A stretch of DNA of 18,978 nt from JBGTBQ01 sp041749275 (GTDB lineage: Bacteria; Acidobacteriota; Blastocatellia; Pyrinomonadales; Pyrinomonadaceae): positions 1 to 18,978 of the forward strand of contig JBGTBQ010000332.1 of assembly GCA_041749275.1 (NCBI GenBank). The letters are read 5' to 3'. The notes beneath the pieces were generated by a model. That model did no database searches, was not told where the DNA came from, and saw only the letters and a list, made by a program, of their open reading frames with translations. Below, piece after piece: positions 5,596 through 12,358 of this stretch (the first letter of the stretch is position 1; each line of letters starts with the position of its first letter). A program made the translations under genes and the position numbers.

Positions 5596-6390
5596 TTAGC
5601 GGTCTTCGTTCTCGGTCGGTTGCTGGTTCGCCTTTCCGTCATCGTTCACGGTGGGCGTAGTTTTCATCTCAGCGGCGCCGCTCTGTGCCGGGGCGACGAG
5701 CGTTTCGAGTCCTTCGGTGACACGCTTGAGGCCGTCCGTCTGCGCGGCGAGGCGGAGGCTGGCGCGGTACATCCCGCCGATGGAGCCGTCGTCTGAAATC
5801 GTGGTCGTGCCGACGAGGACGGCCATCAGAATCATCGTCGCCACGGTGGCGAGCTGCGGCTGGACGATGGTGTCGAGCCAGTCGCGCAACAGCGCGGCGA
5901 TACGCGAGGGGAGCGGAGCGCGCACTTCGTCGGCCTCGGTCGTGCCGAGCGTCGCCTGCAAGATTCTTTCGTGCAGGCCGACGGGAACCGGCTGCTCTTC
6001 GCTGATGTACGAGTAGCAGGCGCCGATGGCGCGAACGACCTGTCCGGGAAGTTCCGTACAGCTTTCGCAGAGCGCGGCATGGCGCTCCCAGCGATGGTAG
6101 AGCGTGGCCGGGAGAAAGCCGTCGAGGTAGTCCGTCAAGTGCTCTTCAAACTCCACGCACGACATCGAGGTTTCGGGCGCGGTCTTCATAATGATGCGCG
6201 CCTCAAGCCCCGCCGAGGGCTGGGGCGGCGCCGACGCGCGGCACTCGACGAGCGTGTTCCGGACTTCGTTCAGAAGCTCGTGACAGACCGGGCAACGCAG
6301 CGCGTGCTCGCCAAAAGCACGCTGCGTTTCGACTTCGAGCGCACCATCCAGATAGTCCGTCAAGCGATCTTCAAACTCAGTGCAAAGCAT
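5596..6390 (-). CDS. Anti-sigma factor with two tandem zinc-finger (zf-HC2) modules and one membrane helix
   Basis: The product has 264 residues. Zinc-finger anti-sigma factors bind their ECF sigma factor and release it on an envelope or redox signal. Module 1 has Cys3 in CTEFEDRLTDYLDG and His29, Cys33, Cys36 in HALRCPVC. Module 2 has Cys78 in CVEFEEHLTDYLDG and His104, Cys108, Cys111 in HAALCESC. Every ligand of module 2 is exactly 75 residues after its partner in module 1, so this is a clean tandem duplication. One helix follows at about 181-198, then an 65-residue polar outer domain. The gene lies about 100 bases after the sigma gene on the same strand, which strongly suggests a cognate pair. 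GGAG precedes the ATG at about 11 bases. Most relatives have one module. Confidence 0.88.
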   Translation of the reverse strand: MLCTEFEDRLTDYLDGALEVETQRAFGEHALRCPVCHELLNEVRNTLVECRASAPPQPSAGLEARIIMKTAPETSMSCVEFEEHLTDYLDGFLPATLYHRWERHAALCESCTELPGQVVRAIGACYSYISEEQPVPVGLHERILQATLGTTEADEVRAPLPSRIAALLRDWLDTIVQPQLATVATMILMAVLVGTTTISDDGSIGGMYRASLRLAAQTDGLKRVTEGLETLVAPAQSGAAEMKTTPTVNDDGKANQQPTENEDR

Positions 6391-6492
6391 GTCTAAATTC
6401 TCTCCACCCTTCTACTCCTTCGATATTCAAGACGCGGCCTTACCGTCGAATAACATCCGATAGCCCCGAAGTGACCGCCAACGGTTCGTCCC

Positions 6493-7128
6493 TCAAGTCT
6501 CGCTCATGGCGACGACCCGCATGCGCCGCAGGATTTTCGATAGCTCGATGCGCCCACGGTTGATACGAGATTTGACCGTGCCCTCCGGTATCTTCAGGTG
6601 GTCAACGATCTCTTGATAGCTCAACTCCTCGATGTCACGGAGAATAACGCAAGTCCGCAGATCGGGAGGCAGCTTGTCAATCGCGGCCTGCACCTGCTCG
6701 CCCAACTCTCGCCGCTCCATCTCGCGCTGCGGCGTGTTGCCGGCGGCGCGTAGATGATAGGTGTGGCCTTCGATGTCTTCGGCCTGCGTGTCCTGCGGGG
6801 CGCGTTGCCGCCGCCGGTAATCGTCAATGATCAAGTTACGCGCGAGGCGCATCAGCCAGTTTTGCAGGTCGCCCTGTTTCGCGTCGTACTGTTCGAGCGA
6901 GCGATAGACGCGGACGAAAACTTCCTGCGTCAAATCTTCGGCGGCGTCAGCGCGTGAGGTGAAGCGGTAGGCGAGGTTGTAAATCCGGCGCGAGTAAGTG
7001 GAGACAATCTCCTCCCACGCGGCGCCGTCGCCCGCGCGACATCTCCTGACCAGTTCAGCCCCTTCGCCGACAGTCACGGCTCTCGTAACTCCCACCTCGC
7101 GCCCCTTCCGTCTCCCTCCGCCGTTCAT
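6493..7128 (-). CDS. ECF (sigma-E family) RNA polymerase sigma factor
   Basis: The product has 211 residues. It directs RNA polymerase to a dedicated stress regulon. Region 2 is at about 41-109, with IYNLAYRFTSRADAAEDLTQ and NWLMRLARNLIIDDYRRR. Region 4 is at about 147-200, with LPPDLRTCVILRDIEELSYQ followed by the helix-turn-helix EIVDHLKIPEGTVKSRINRG. There is no region 1 or 3, as expected for an ECF factor. The first 20 residues are Gly/Arg-rich and no Shine-Dalgarno precedes the ATG, so an internal GTG at residue 12 or 18 may be the true start. It heads a likely operon with the double-zinc-finger anti-sigma factor and the B-box protein. Autoregulation is common in the family but I did not find a clear ECF promoter here. 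Confidence 0.93.
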   Translation of the reverse strand: MNGGGRRKGREVGVTRAVTVGEGAELVRRCRAGDGAAWEEIVSTYSRRIYNLAYRFTSRADAAEDLTQEVFVRVYRSLEQYDAKQGDLQNWLMRLARNLIIDDYRRRQRAPQDTQAEDIEGHTYHLRAAGNTPQREMERRELGEQVQAAIDKLPPDLRTCVILRDIEELSYQEIVDHLKIPEGTVKSRINRGRIELSKILRRMRVVAMSET

Positions 7129-7457
7129 CGTGCGAACACGCGTGGGTGGTCGAAACCCTTTGTCAAACGGGCATTACGACCGCCGGACGGGTAATGTTCC
7201 CAGACGGCAGGAGGCAGGAAAAAGATGGAGGCAGGTGCGGAGTTGTCGCTCTCAAATCTTGAATCTTACATCTCGCATCCGAGAGTTCTCGTCTGCCGCC
7301 TGCTCCTGCCGCCTGCCTCCTGTACACCTGCCTTGCGCCGTCGCGTTTAAGTATTATAGCCTAGCTGCGTTACACTATATCTTGTGGCGACAGTCTGGCG
7401 AAGTCAAATTTTTAGCGGACGGCGCGGCGGCAGGTCTTTGAGTCGAACTTTTATCGC
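7129..7457. other. Divergent intergenic region with heptad repeats, no gene
   Basis: The region lies between the sigma gene (-) and the LPG-synthase-like gene (+). I see no convincing ORF or RNA gene. It contains two heptad-repeat blocks (7202-7330). A perfect TATAAT occurs on the minus strand at 7358-7353, but without a recognisable -35. It could serve the sigma gene with a leader of about 220 bases. An AT-richer stretch at 7345-7385 is the most promoter-like part. Confidence 0.5.
7202..7330. repeat. Degenerate heptanucleotide repeat array with inverted ends
   Basis: The left part (7202-7234) reads AGACGGC, AGGAGGC, then a broken stretch ending GGAGGCAGG. The right part, on the opposite strand (7322-7292), has three AGGNGGC heptads interrupted by one 6-base AGGAGC. 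CAGGAGGCAGG (7208-7218) pairs perfectly with 7312-7322. Between them, 7256-7283 is a second 7-base series: ATCTTGA, ATCTTAC, ATCTCGC, ATCCGAG. The unit AGNNGGC is shared with the hairpin at 2372-2448. Confidence 0.65.
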
Positions 7458-8540
7458 TTGGGTAAATATTTAAAATTCATTCTTTTGTGCGTGCTGGCGG
7501 CGCTTGTCCTGCTCTGGTTCGGGTGGAATCTGAACTGGGCGGAGGTCTCCGGGGCGATTGGGCGTGCGGACTGGCGCATGGTGGCCGCGGGCGTCGTGCT
7601 CGTGTGGGCGACGTACCTGATCCGCGCCTTCCGTTGGCGCGCGCTGCTCAAACCGCTGGCGCCGCGCGCTTCGCTACGCGAGACGTTTGCCGCGACGACG
7701 GTCGGCTTCGCCGCGATCTTCCTCGTCGGGCGGGCCATCGGCGAGGTGTTGCGGCCCGCTTTCCTCTCCGTGCGCGATTCGGAAGTGCGGCCCGGTCCGG
7801 CTTTCGTCACCATCGCCGTCGAGCGCATTTACGACATGGTGGCGATAGTCGTTCTGTTCGCCGCGAACCTTCTCGTCTTCCGCCCGGCGGCGATGGACGC
7901 GGGCAGTTTGGGGCGGCTGCGTGTGCTCGGCCTCGTTCTGCTTGGCGCGGCGGCGGTCGGCATCGTCGCACTCGCACTCTTCAGGCGTTACGCCGGGCTG
8001 GTGCTCGGCTGGCTTGGGCCGCGCGTCGAAAAGCTGCCGAAGATGCCGCGGCGCGTCGGGCACGTCGTTGTGGACTTGCTCGAACATCTGGCGAGTACGC
8101 TCGGCATACTCGTTGACGCGCGGGAGTTGCTGGTGACGGTCGGATGGACGGCGCTGCTGTGGGGCTTTATCACGCTGGCGAACCTGCTGGTGATGCGCGC
8201 GTTCGGCTTTGACGTGGGGTTGAGCGGGACGGTGTTCGTGCTCGGCTGGTCGCTCGTCGGATCGCTGATGCCGACGCCGGGCGGAGGCGCCGGCACCTAC
8301 CACGCGGCGACGGCAGCCGGGATGCTCTTCGCCGGCATCGCGCGCACGCAAGACGAAGCGGCGGCGGCGGTCATCGTCCTCAACCTCGTCGTTTTCGGCT
8401 CGGCGGTCTTCTTCGGCCCTTATTACTTTCTGCGCGGCGGCGTGAGCCTCGCGCGCCTGCGCGGCCTCGCCGCGTCGGAAGAGGCGAAAGACCCGCAAGC
8501 GGTTTCGCCGTTGGCGGAAGAACAGCGTCTGAGAGTTTGA
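7458..8540 (+). CDS. Lysylphosphatidylglycerol synthase-type transmembrane protein (UPF0104 family)
   Basis: The product has 360 residues and about eight membrane helices, the typical size for the flippase-like half of MprF and its stand-alone relatives (YbhN/AglD type). Visible markers are IRAFRWRALLKPL at about 55-67, GRAIGEVLRPAF at 91-102, a conserved VERIYD at 121-126, and SLMPTPGGGAGTYHAA near 269-284, the family's most typical motif. There is no C-terminal aminoacyl-transferase domain, so lysyl transfer is not expected. Stand-alone members are thought to move lipids or lipid-linked precursors across the membrane; the substrate here is unknown. The start is a TTG at 7458, the only start codon between the in-frame stop at 7413 and the first helix. 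No Shine-Dalgarno is seen. It is divergent from the sigma gene. Confidence 0.88.
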   Translation: MGKYLKFILLCVLAALVLLWFGWNLNWAEVSGAIGRADWRMVAAGVVLVWATYLIRAFRWRALLKPLAPRASLRETFAATTVGFAAIFLVGRAIGEVLRPAFLSVRDSEVRPGPAFVTIAVERIYDMVAIVVLFAANLLVFRPAAMDAGSLGRLRVLGLVLLGAAAVGIVALALFRRYAGLVLGWLGPRVEKLPKMPRRVGHVVVDLLEHLASTLGILVDARELLVTVGWTALLWGFITLANLLVMRAFGFDVGLSGTVFVLGWSLVGSLMPTPGGGAGTYHAATAAGMLFAGIARTQDEAAAAVIVLNLVVFGSAVFFGPYYFLRGGVSLARLRGLAASEEAKDPQAVSPLAEEQRLRV

Positions 8541-8711
8541 AATTCGGCGTGCATGATTTGAGCGCGTCGTCACCGAGAAAATCAGCCGAAAGGTTGGACT
8601 CTAAACTGTTGTCGGACTCGGATTGAAAAAACTTCCGGCGCGCGCGGCGGGTTCGGTATGAACGGGAGACGGCGTGAAGCTTTCACATCTTCGACTTGCT
8701 GGTGCTGATCT

Positions 8712-9185
8712 ATGAGATGCCCTTTCTGCGGTTATCTGGAAGACAAGGTGGTTGATTCGCGCGAAGCGCGCGACGGCGACGCGATCCGCCGCCGCCGTGA
8801 GTGCCTGCGGTGCGAGCGGCGCTTCACCTCCTACGAACGCATTGACGAAATCCCCTACATGGTCGTCAAGAAGGACGGGCGGCGCGAGCAGTTCGACCGC
8901 AACAAGGTGATGTCGGGTCTGCTGCGCGCCTGTGAGAAACGGCCCGTGCCTTCGTCGAAGCTGGACAGCATTGTCAACTCCATCGAGAAGTACGTGCAGG
9001 AGTCGCCGGAGCGTGAGCGCCCGACGAGCAAGGTCGGCGAGATAATCATGCGTCGCCTGAAGGAACTGGACAAGGTGGCGTATGTACGCTTCGCCTCCGT
9101 CTACCTCGAATTCGAGGACGTGACCGAGTTCATGCACGAGTTGAAGACGCTGGTGCGGACGCGCTCGGCGGCGAAGAAACAATGA
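8712..9185 (+). CDS. nrdR: Transcriptional repressor NrdR of ribonucleotide reductase genes
   Basis: The product has 157 residues, the normal length. NrdR represses nrd operons according to ATP/dATP bound to its ATP-cone. The zinc ribbon uses Cys3, Cys6, Cys31 and Cys34 (MRCPFCGYLEDKVVDSR and CLRCERRFTSYER). The ATP-cone covers about 48-136, from VVKKDGRREQFDRNKV to VAYVRFASVYLEFEDVTEF, and fits the family closely. No Shine-Dalgarno is obvious before the ATG. No nrd gene is in the window, so targets lie elsewhere. hsp20 and lon follow on the same strand, separated by repeat hairpins. The 171 bases before nrdR hold no ORF and no promoter I can support. Confidence 0.97.
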   Translation: MRCPFCGYLEDKVVDSREARDGDAIRRRRECLRCERRFTSYERIDEIPYMVVKKDGRREQFDRNKVMSGLLRACEKRPVPSSKLDSIVNSIEKYVQESPERERPTSKVGEIIMRRLKELDKVAYVRFASVYLEFEDVTEFMHELKTLVRTRSAAKKQ

Positions 9186-9192
9186 GGTAAGC

Positions 9193-9254
9193 AAGTCCGG
9201 AGTCCGGAGTCGGAAAAGTTCTTGCTCCGGACTCCGGACTCCGGACTTATTTTT
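9193..9254 (+). repeat. Heptad hairpin between nrdR and hsp20, with T-rich tail running into the hsp20 start
   Basis: Arms 9193-9211 and 9230-9248 are perfectly complementary over 19 bp. Three more pairs (9212-9214 with 9226-9228) follow across a one-base bulge. The arms are tandem 7-base units: AGTCCGG twice plus a shortened copy on the left, and CTCCGGA three times on the right. The tail TTATTTTT leads directly into the ATG at 9255. It looks like an intrinsic terminator but abuts the next start codon and leaves no room for a Shine-Dalgarno. Confidence 0.75.
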
Positions 9255-9725
9255 ATGGCCAAGTCCGTTCACGCACCGGGGTTGGAGCGGGTCGAGATCG
9301 AGCGTCTGCGCTCGCGCGTCGGGCGTTTGTTCGCGGCGTTGCAGGAAGCGTCGGAAATGGTCGCGCCGCTCGCGCCGGGCGAGTGGGCGCCGCCCGTTGA
9401 CTTGTGCGAGTCGGAGTCGGAGATCAGAGTCTACGTAGAGCTTCCGGGGGTGCGCGTCGAACATCTGGAGATTACGCTGGCGGGCGAGCAGTTGCGAATT
9501 GGCGGCAGGAAGCGCAAGGGCGCACCGCGCGGTGGCATCTCGCATCTATGTTCGGAGAGGGAATACGGCAACTTTACGCGCGTCATTCGGTTGCACTGGC
9601 CGGTGCGCGTCGGCGAAGCAACCGCCGAACTCAAAAACGGAGTGCTCACGGTGCGGCTGCCGAAGCTCAAGGAGCGGCGCGGAGGGGAATTCAAAATACC
9701 GATTAAAGGAAAGGATGAAGGATGA
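9255..9725 (+). CDS. Small heat-shock protein, Hsp20/alpha-crystallin family
   Basis: The product has 156 residues from ATG 9255. Hsp20 proteins are ATP-independent chaperones that hold unfolded proteins in large oligomers. The alpha-crystallin domain is at about 50-145. Visible marks are VDLCESESEIRVYVELPGV, the AxxxNGVLTVRLPK motif (AELKNGVLTVRLPK), and a C-terminal IPI (IxI anchor) that docks on neighbouring subunits. A helical N-domain of 45 residues precedes it. An in-frame TTG at 9222 would add 11 residues, but these would come from the repeat hairpin, so I reject it. The final residues KDEG and the stop codon are encoded by the first heptads of the next repeat. No Shine-Dalgarno is present. 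No CIRCE or ROSE-like element was recognised. Confidence 0.92.
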   Translation: MAKSVHAPGLERVEIERLRSRVGRLFAALQEASEMVAPLAPGEWAPPVDLCESESEIRVYVELPGVRVEHLEITLAGEQLRIGGRKRKGAPRGGISHLCSEREYGNFTRVIRLHWPVRVGEATAELKNGVLTVRLPKLKERRGGEFKIPIKGKDEG

Positions 9726-9794
9726 AGGATGAGGGGTGAAGGAAAACAGTCTTTCATTCATCACTCATCCTTCATCCTTCATCCTTCGATTTTT
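9711..9794 (+). repeat. Heptad hairpin overlapping the hsp20 stop and abutting the lon start
   Basis: Arms 9711-9733 and 9764-9786 are perfectly complementary over 23 bp around a 30-base loop. The left arm is three copies of AAGGATG plus AG; the right arm is the complement. The left arm encodes the hsp20 C-terminus and its TGA (9723-9725). The right arm is followed by CGATTTTT and then the lon ATG at 9795. The ATTTTTATG context is identical to that of hsp20. Confidence 0.75.
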
Positions 9795-12251
9795 ATGCCT
9801 TCACTTACAAACATCACAGAGGGTTTCGAGGCGGCGGTCGAGGGCGGCGGCGACGAGCAACAGTTGCAGATTCCGGAGACGTTGCCGGTGCTGCCTCTGC
9901 GCGACATCGTCATTTATCCGTTTATGATCGTGCCGCTCTTCGTCTCGCGCGAGAGGTCTATCCGCGCGGTGGATGTGGCCTTGGGCGAGAACCGCATGAT
10001 CTTTCTGGTCTCGCAGCGCGACCTCGACAAGGAGGAGCCGGCGGGCGAAGACCTGTACCAGGCGGGCACCGTGGCCGTCATCATGCGGATGCTGAAGTTG
10101 CCGGACGGGCGCATCCGTATTCTCGTGCAGGGCTTGTCGCGCGCGCGCGTCGAGTCGGTCGAAGACACGGGCGAGTACCTGAAGGCCCGCCTCAGCCCCA
10201 TGCAGGAGACGGCGCCCACGTCGGCCCCGCTCGAAGTCGAGGCGCTAGTACGCAACGTGCGCGGCTCGATGGAGAAGGCGGCGAACCTCGGCAAAAATAT
10301 CTCGCCCGAAGTGATGGCGATTGTGACGAGCCTCGAAGAGCCGGGGCGTCTCGCCGACCTCGCCGCGTCGAATCTGGAGTTGAAAGTCGAGGACGCGCAG
10401 TCGGTCTTGGACATCGCCGATACGACGATTCGACTCCGGCGCGTCAACGATCTGCTCAACAAAGAGATCGAAGTCCTCACCGTGCAGCAGGAGATCAACA
10501 CGCAGGCACGGGCCGATATTGACCGCTCGCAGCGCGAGTTCTATCTACGCCAGCAGATGAAGGCCATCCAGACCGAACTCGGTGAAGGGAACGAACTCGC
10601 CGAGGAGATCGCGCAGTTCCGCGACAAGATCGAAACGGTGCAGATGCCGAAGCACGCCGAGGAGGAGGCGCTCCGCCAACTCAAGAAGCTCGAACGCATG
10701 CACCCGGATGCGGCGGAGACCGCGACGCTGCGGAATTGGATGGAGATCATGACCGACCTGCCGTGGTCGAAGGCGTCGAAAGACAACCTCGATCTGGCGA
10801 AGGCCGAGAAGATTCTGAATGACGACCACTATGGCCTTGACAAGGTCAAGGAGCGCATCATCGAGGCGCTTGCGGTGCGGAAGCTGAAGGAGAAGCCGAA
10901 GGGTACGATCATGTGTCTGGTCGGCCCTCCCGGCGTCGGCAAGACCAGTCTGGGTCGTTCGATTGCGCGCGCGCTCGACCGCAAGTTCGTGCGCCTCTCG
11001 CTGGGCGGTCTGCACGACGAAGCGGAGATACGCGGCCACCGACGGACTTACGTCGGCGCGATGCCCGGAAGAATCGTCCAGGCTTTGCAGCAGGCGGGCA
11101 CGCACAACCCGCTCATCATGCTCGACGAGATTGACAAGGTCGGCGCGGACTTCCGCGGCGACCCGTCGTCGGCGCTCCTCGAAGTTTTAGACCCGGAGCA
11201 GAACAACAGTTTTCGCGACAACTACCTCGGCGTCACGTTCGATCTGTCGAACGCGATGTTCATGACGACGGCGAACGTGCTCGACACTGTCCAGCCGGCC
11301 CTGCGCGACCGCATGGAGGTCATCCGCCTCGCCGGCTATACCGAGGAGGAGAAGCTGGAGATCGCGCGGCGGCACCTCATGCCGAAGCAGATCGAGGAGA
11401 ACGGCCTCGCGCCTAAAAATTTGCACATCTCGAAGCGGGCTTTGACCGCCATCATCCTGCAATACACGCAGGAGGCGGGCCTGCGTCAACTCGAACGCGA
11501 GATCGGCAAGGTCTGCCGCAAGGTCGCGCGCCGCATCGCCGAGGGCCGGACGGAGACCGTTCGCGTCTTGCCAAAAAACCTGCACGAATTTCTCGGGGCG
11601 CCAAAAGTCTTCCCCGAAGAGATTCTAAAGAAGGATCAGATCGGCATCTCCACGGGCCTCGCTTGGACAGCCGTCGGCGGCGACGTGCTCTTCATCGAAG
11701 CTTTGCGGATGCGCGGCAAGGGCAATCTCGTGCTGACGGGCCAACTCGGCGACGTGATGCGCGAATCGGCGCAGGCCGCGTTTTCTTATGCCAAGTCGCG
11801 CGCCAAAGAACTCGACATCCCGGAAGAGGATTTCGATAAGTACGACATGCACATTCACATTCCCGAAGGCGCGATCCCGAAGGATGGCCCTTCCGCCGGC
11901 ATCACGCTGGCGACGGCGATGGTCTCCGCGCTCTCGCAGCGAGCCGTGCGGAAAGACGTGGCGATGACGGGCGAGATCACCTTGCGAGGGAACGTGCTCC
12001 CGGTCGGCGGCGTCAAGGAGAAGGTGCTGGCGGCACGACGCGCAAGGGTGACGAAGATCATCCTCCCGCATCTCAACCGACGCGACATGGACGAGGTGCC
12101 GAAAGAGTTGTTCGGCGAGATTCAGTTCATCTTCGTCGAACATGTCCGCGACGTGTTCCGCGAGGCGCTGAAGGAGAAGGCTCCGGCGACCCCGCAAGCC
12201 CCACGCGAACGGCAGCCACGCCTGCCGCAAGTCGCCGCGCCGCGCGTCTGA
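9795..12251 (+). CDS. lon: ATP-dependent Lon protease
   Basis: The product has 818 residues from ATG 9795, a normal length. Lon degrades misfolded and specific regulatory proteins in the cytoplasm. The N-terminal LON domain starts at LPVLPLRDIVIYPFMIVPLF. The AAA module has Walker A GPPGVGKT at 377-384 and Walker B LIMLDEID further on. The protease domain carries catalytic Ser700 in PKDGPSAGI and Lys743 in GGVKEK, spaced as in E. coli Ser679/Lys722. A start at 9729 would add 22 residues translated from the repeat (IHHSSFILHPSIF), and I reject it. No Shine-Dalgarno precedes 9795; the start follows a T-rich tract. The Pro/Arg-rich tail after about residue 795 is not conserved in the family. The gene converges on yifB. 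Confidence 0.97.
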   Translation: MPSLTNITEGFEAAVEGGGDEQQLQIPETLPVLPLRDIVIYPFMIVPLFVSRERSIRAVDVALGENRMIFLVSQRDLDKEEPAGEDLYQAGTVAVIMRMLKLPDGRIRILVQGLSRARVESVEDTGEYLKARLSPMQETAPTSAPLEVEALVRNVRGSMEKAANLGKNISPEVMAIVTSLEEPGRLADLAASNLELKVEDAQSVLDIADTTIRLRRVNDLLNKEIEVLTVQQEINTQARADIDRSQREFYLRQQMKAIQTELGEGNELAEEIAQFRDKIETVQMPKHAEEEALRQLKKLERMHPDAAETATLRNWMEIMTDLPWSKASKDNLDLAKAEKILNDDHYGLDKVKERIIEALAVRKLKEKPKGTIMCLVGPPGVGKTSLGRSIARALDRKFVRLSLGGLHDEAEIRGHRRTYVGAMPGRIVQALQQAGTHNPLIMLDEIDKVGADFRGDPSSALLEVLDPEQNNSFRDNYLGVTFDLSNAMFMTTANVLDTVQPALRDRMEVIRLAGYTEEEKLEIARRHLMPKQIEENGLAPKNLHISKRALTAIILQYTQEAGLRQLEREIGKVCRKVARRIAEGRTETVRVLPKNLHEFLGAPKVFPEEILKKDQIGISTGLAWTAVGGDVLFIEALRMRGKGNLVLTGQLGDVMRESAQAAFSYAKSRAKELDIPEEDFDKYDMHIHIPEGAIPKDGPSAGITLATAMVSALSQRAVRKDVAMTGEITLRGNVLPVGGVKEKVLAARRARVTKIILPHLNRRDMDEVPKELFGEIQFIFVEHVRDVFREALKEKAPATPQAPRERQPRLPQVAAPRV

Positions 12252-12334
12252 GCGCTCTTGCCGGGGGTTTTGGTGGAAAAGCCAATAGCCCGCACTCCCG
12301 GCGCATGGAGCGCATAAGTTTGCGAAGGGGAAAG

Positions 12335-12356
12335 TGAGTCGTGCGTGCACGACTCA
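12335..12356. terminator. Perfect short palindrome between convergent lon and yifB
   Basis: TGAGTCGTGC (12335-12344) and GCACGACTCA (12347-12356) are perfectly complementary with two bases between them. The hairpin begins two bases after the yifB stop on the minus strand. There is no U-tract on either side beyond a short CTTT on the minus strand. Termination is plausible but unproven, and a protein-binding palindrome is possible. Confidence 0.4.
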
Positions 12357-12358
12357 TC

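Noticed and set aside
7202..7330. CRISPR-like array
   Set aside because: The repeats are 7-base units without spacers of constant length, and no cas gene is near.
7674..8573. 299-codon minus-strand ORF opposite the LPG-synthase-like gene
   Set aside because: It is a highly charged Arg/His/Glu-rich shadow of a membrane protein gene.
9222..9254. TTG start for hsp20 inside the hairpin
   Set aside because: The extension translates repeat DNA, and ATG 9255 gives a normal small heat-shock protein.
8601..9545. 314-codon minus-strand ORF across nrdR and hsp20
   Set aside because: It runs antisense through two recognised genes and a repeat hairpin. It has no family motif.
9729..9794. N-terminal extension of Lon from an upstream start
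   Set aside because: The added residues are a translation of the heptad hairpin (IHHSSFILHPSIF), not conserved Lon sequence. ATG 9795 gives the normal N-terminus.
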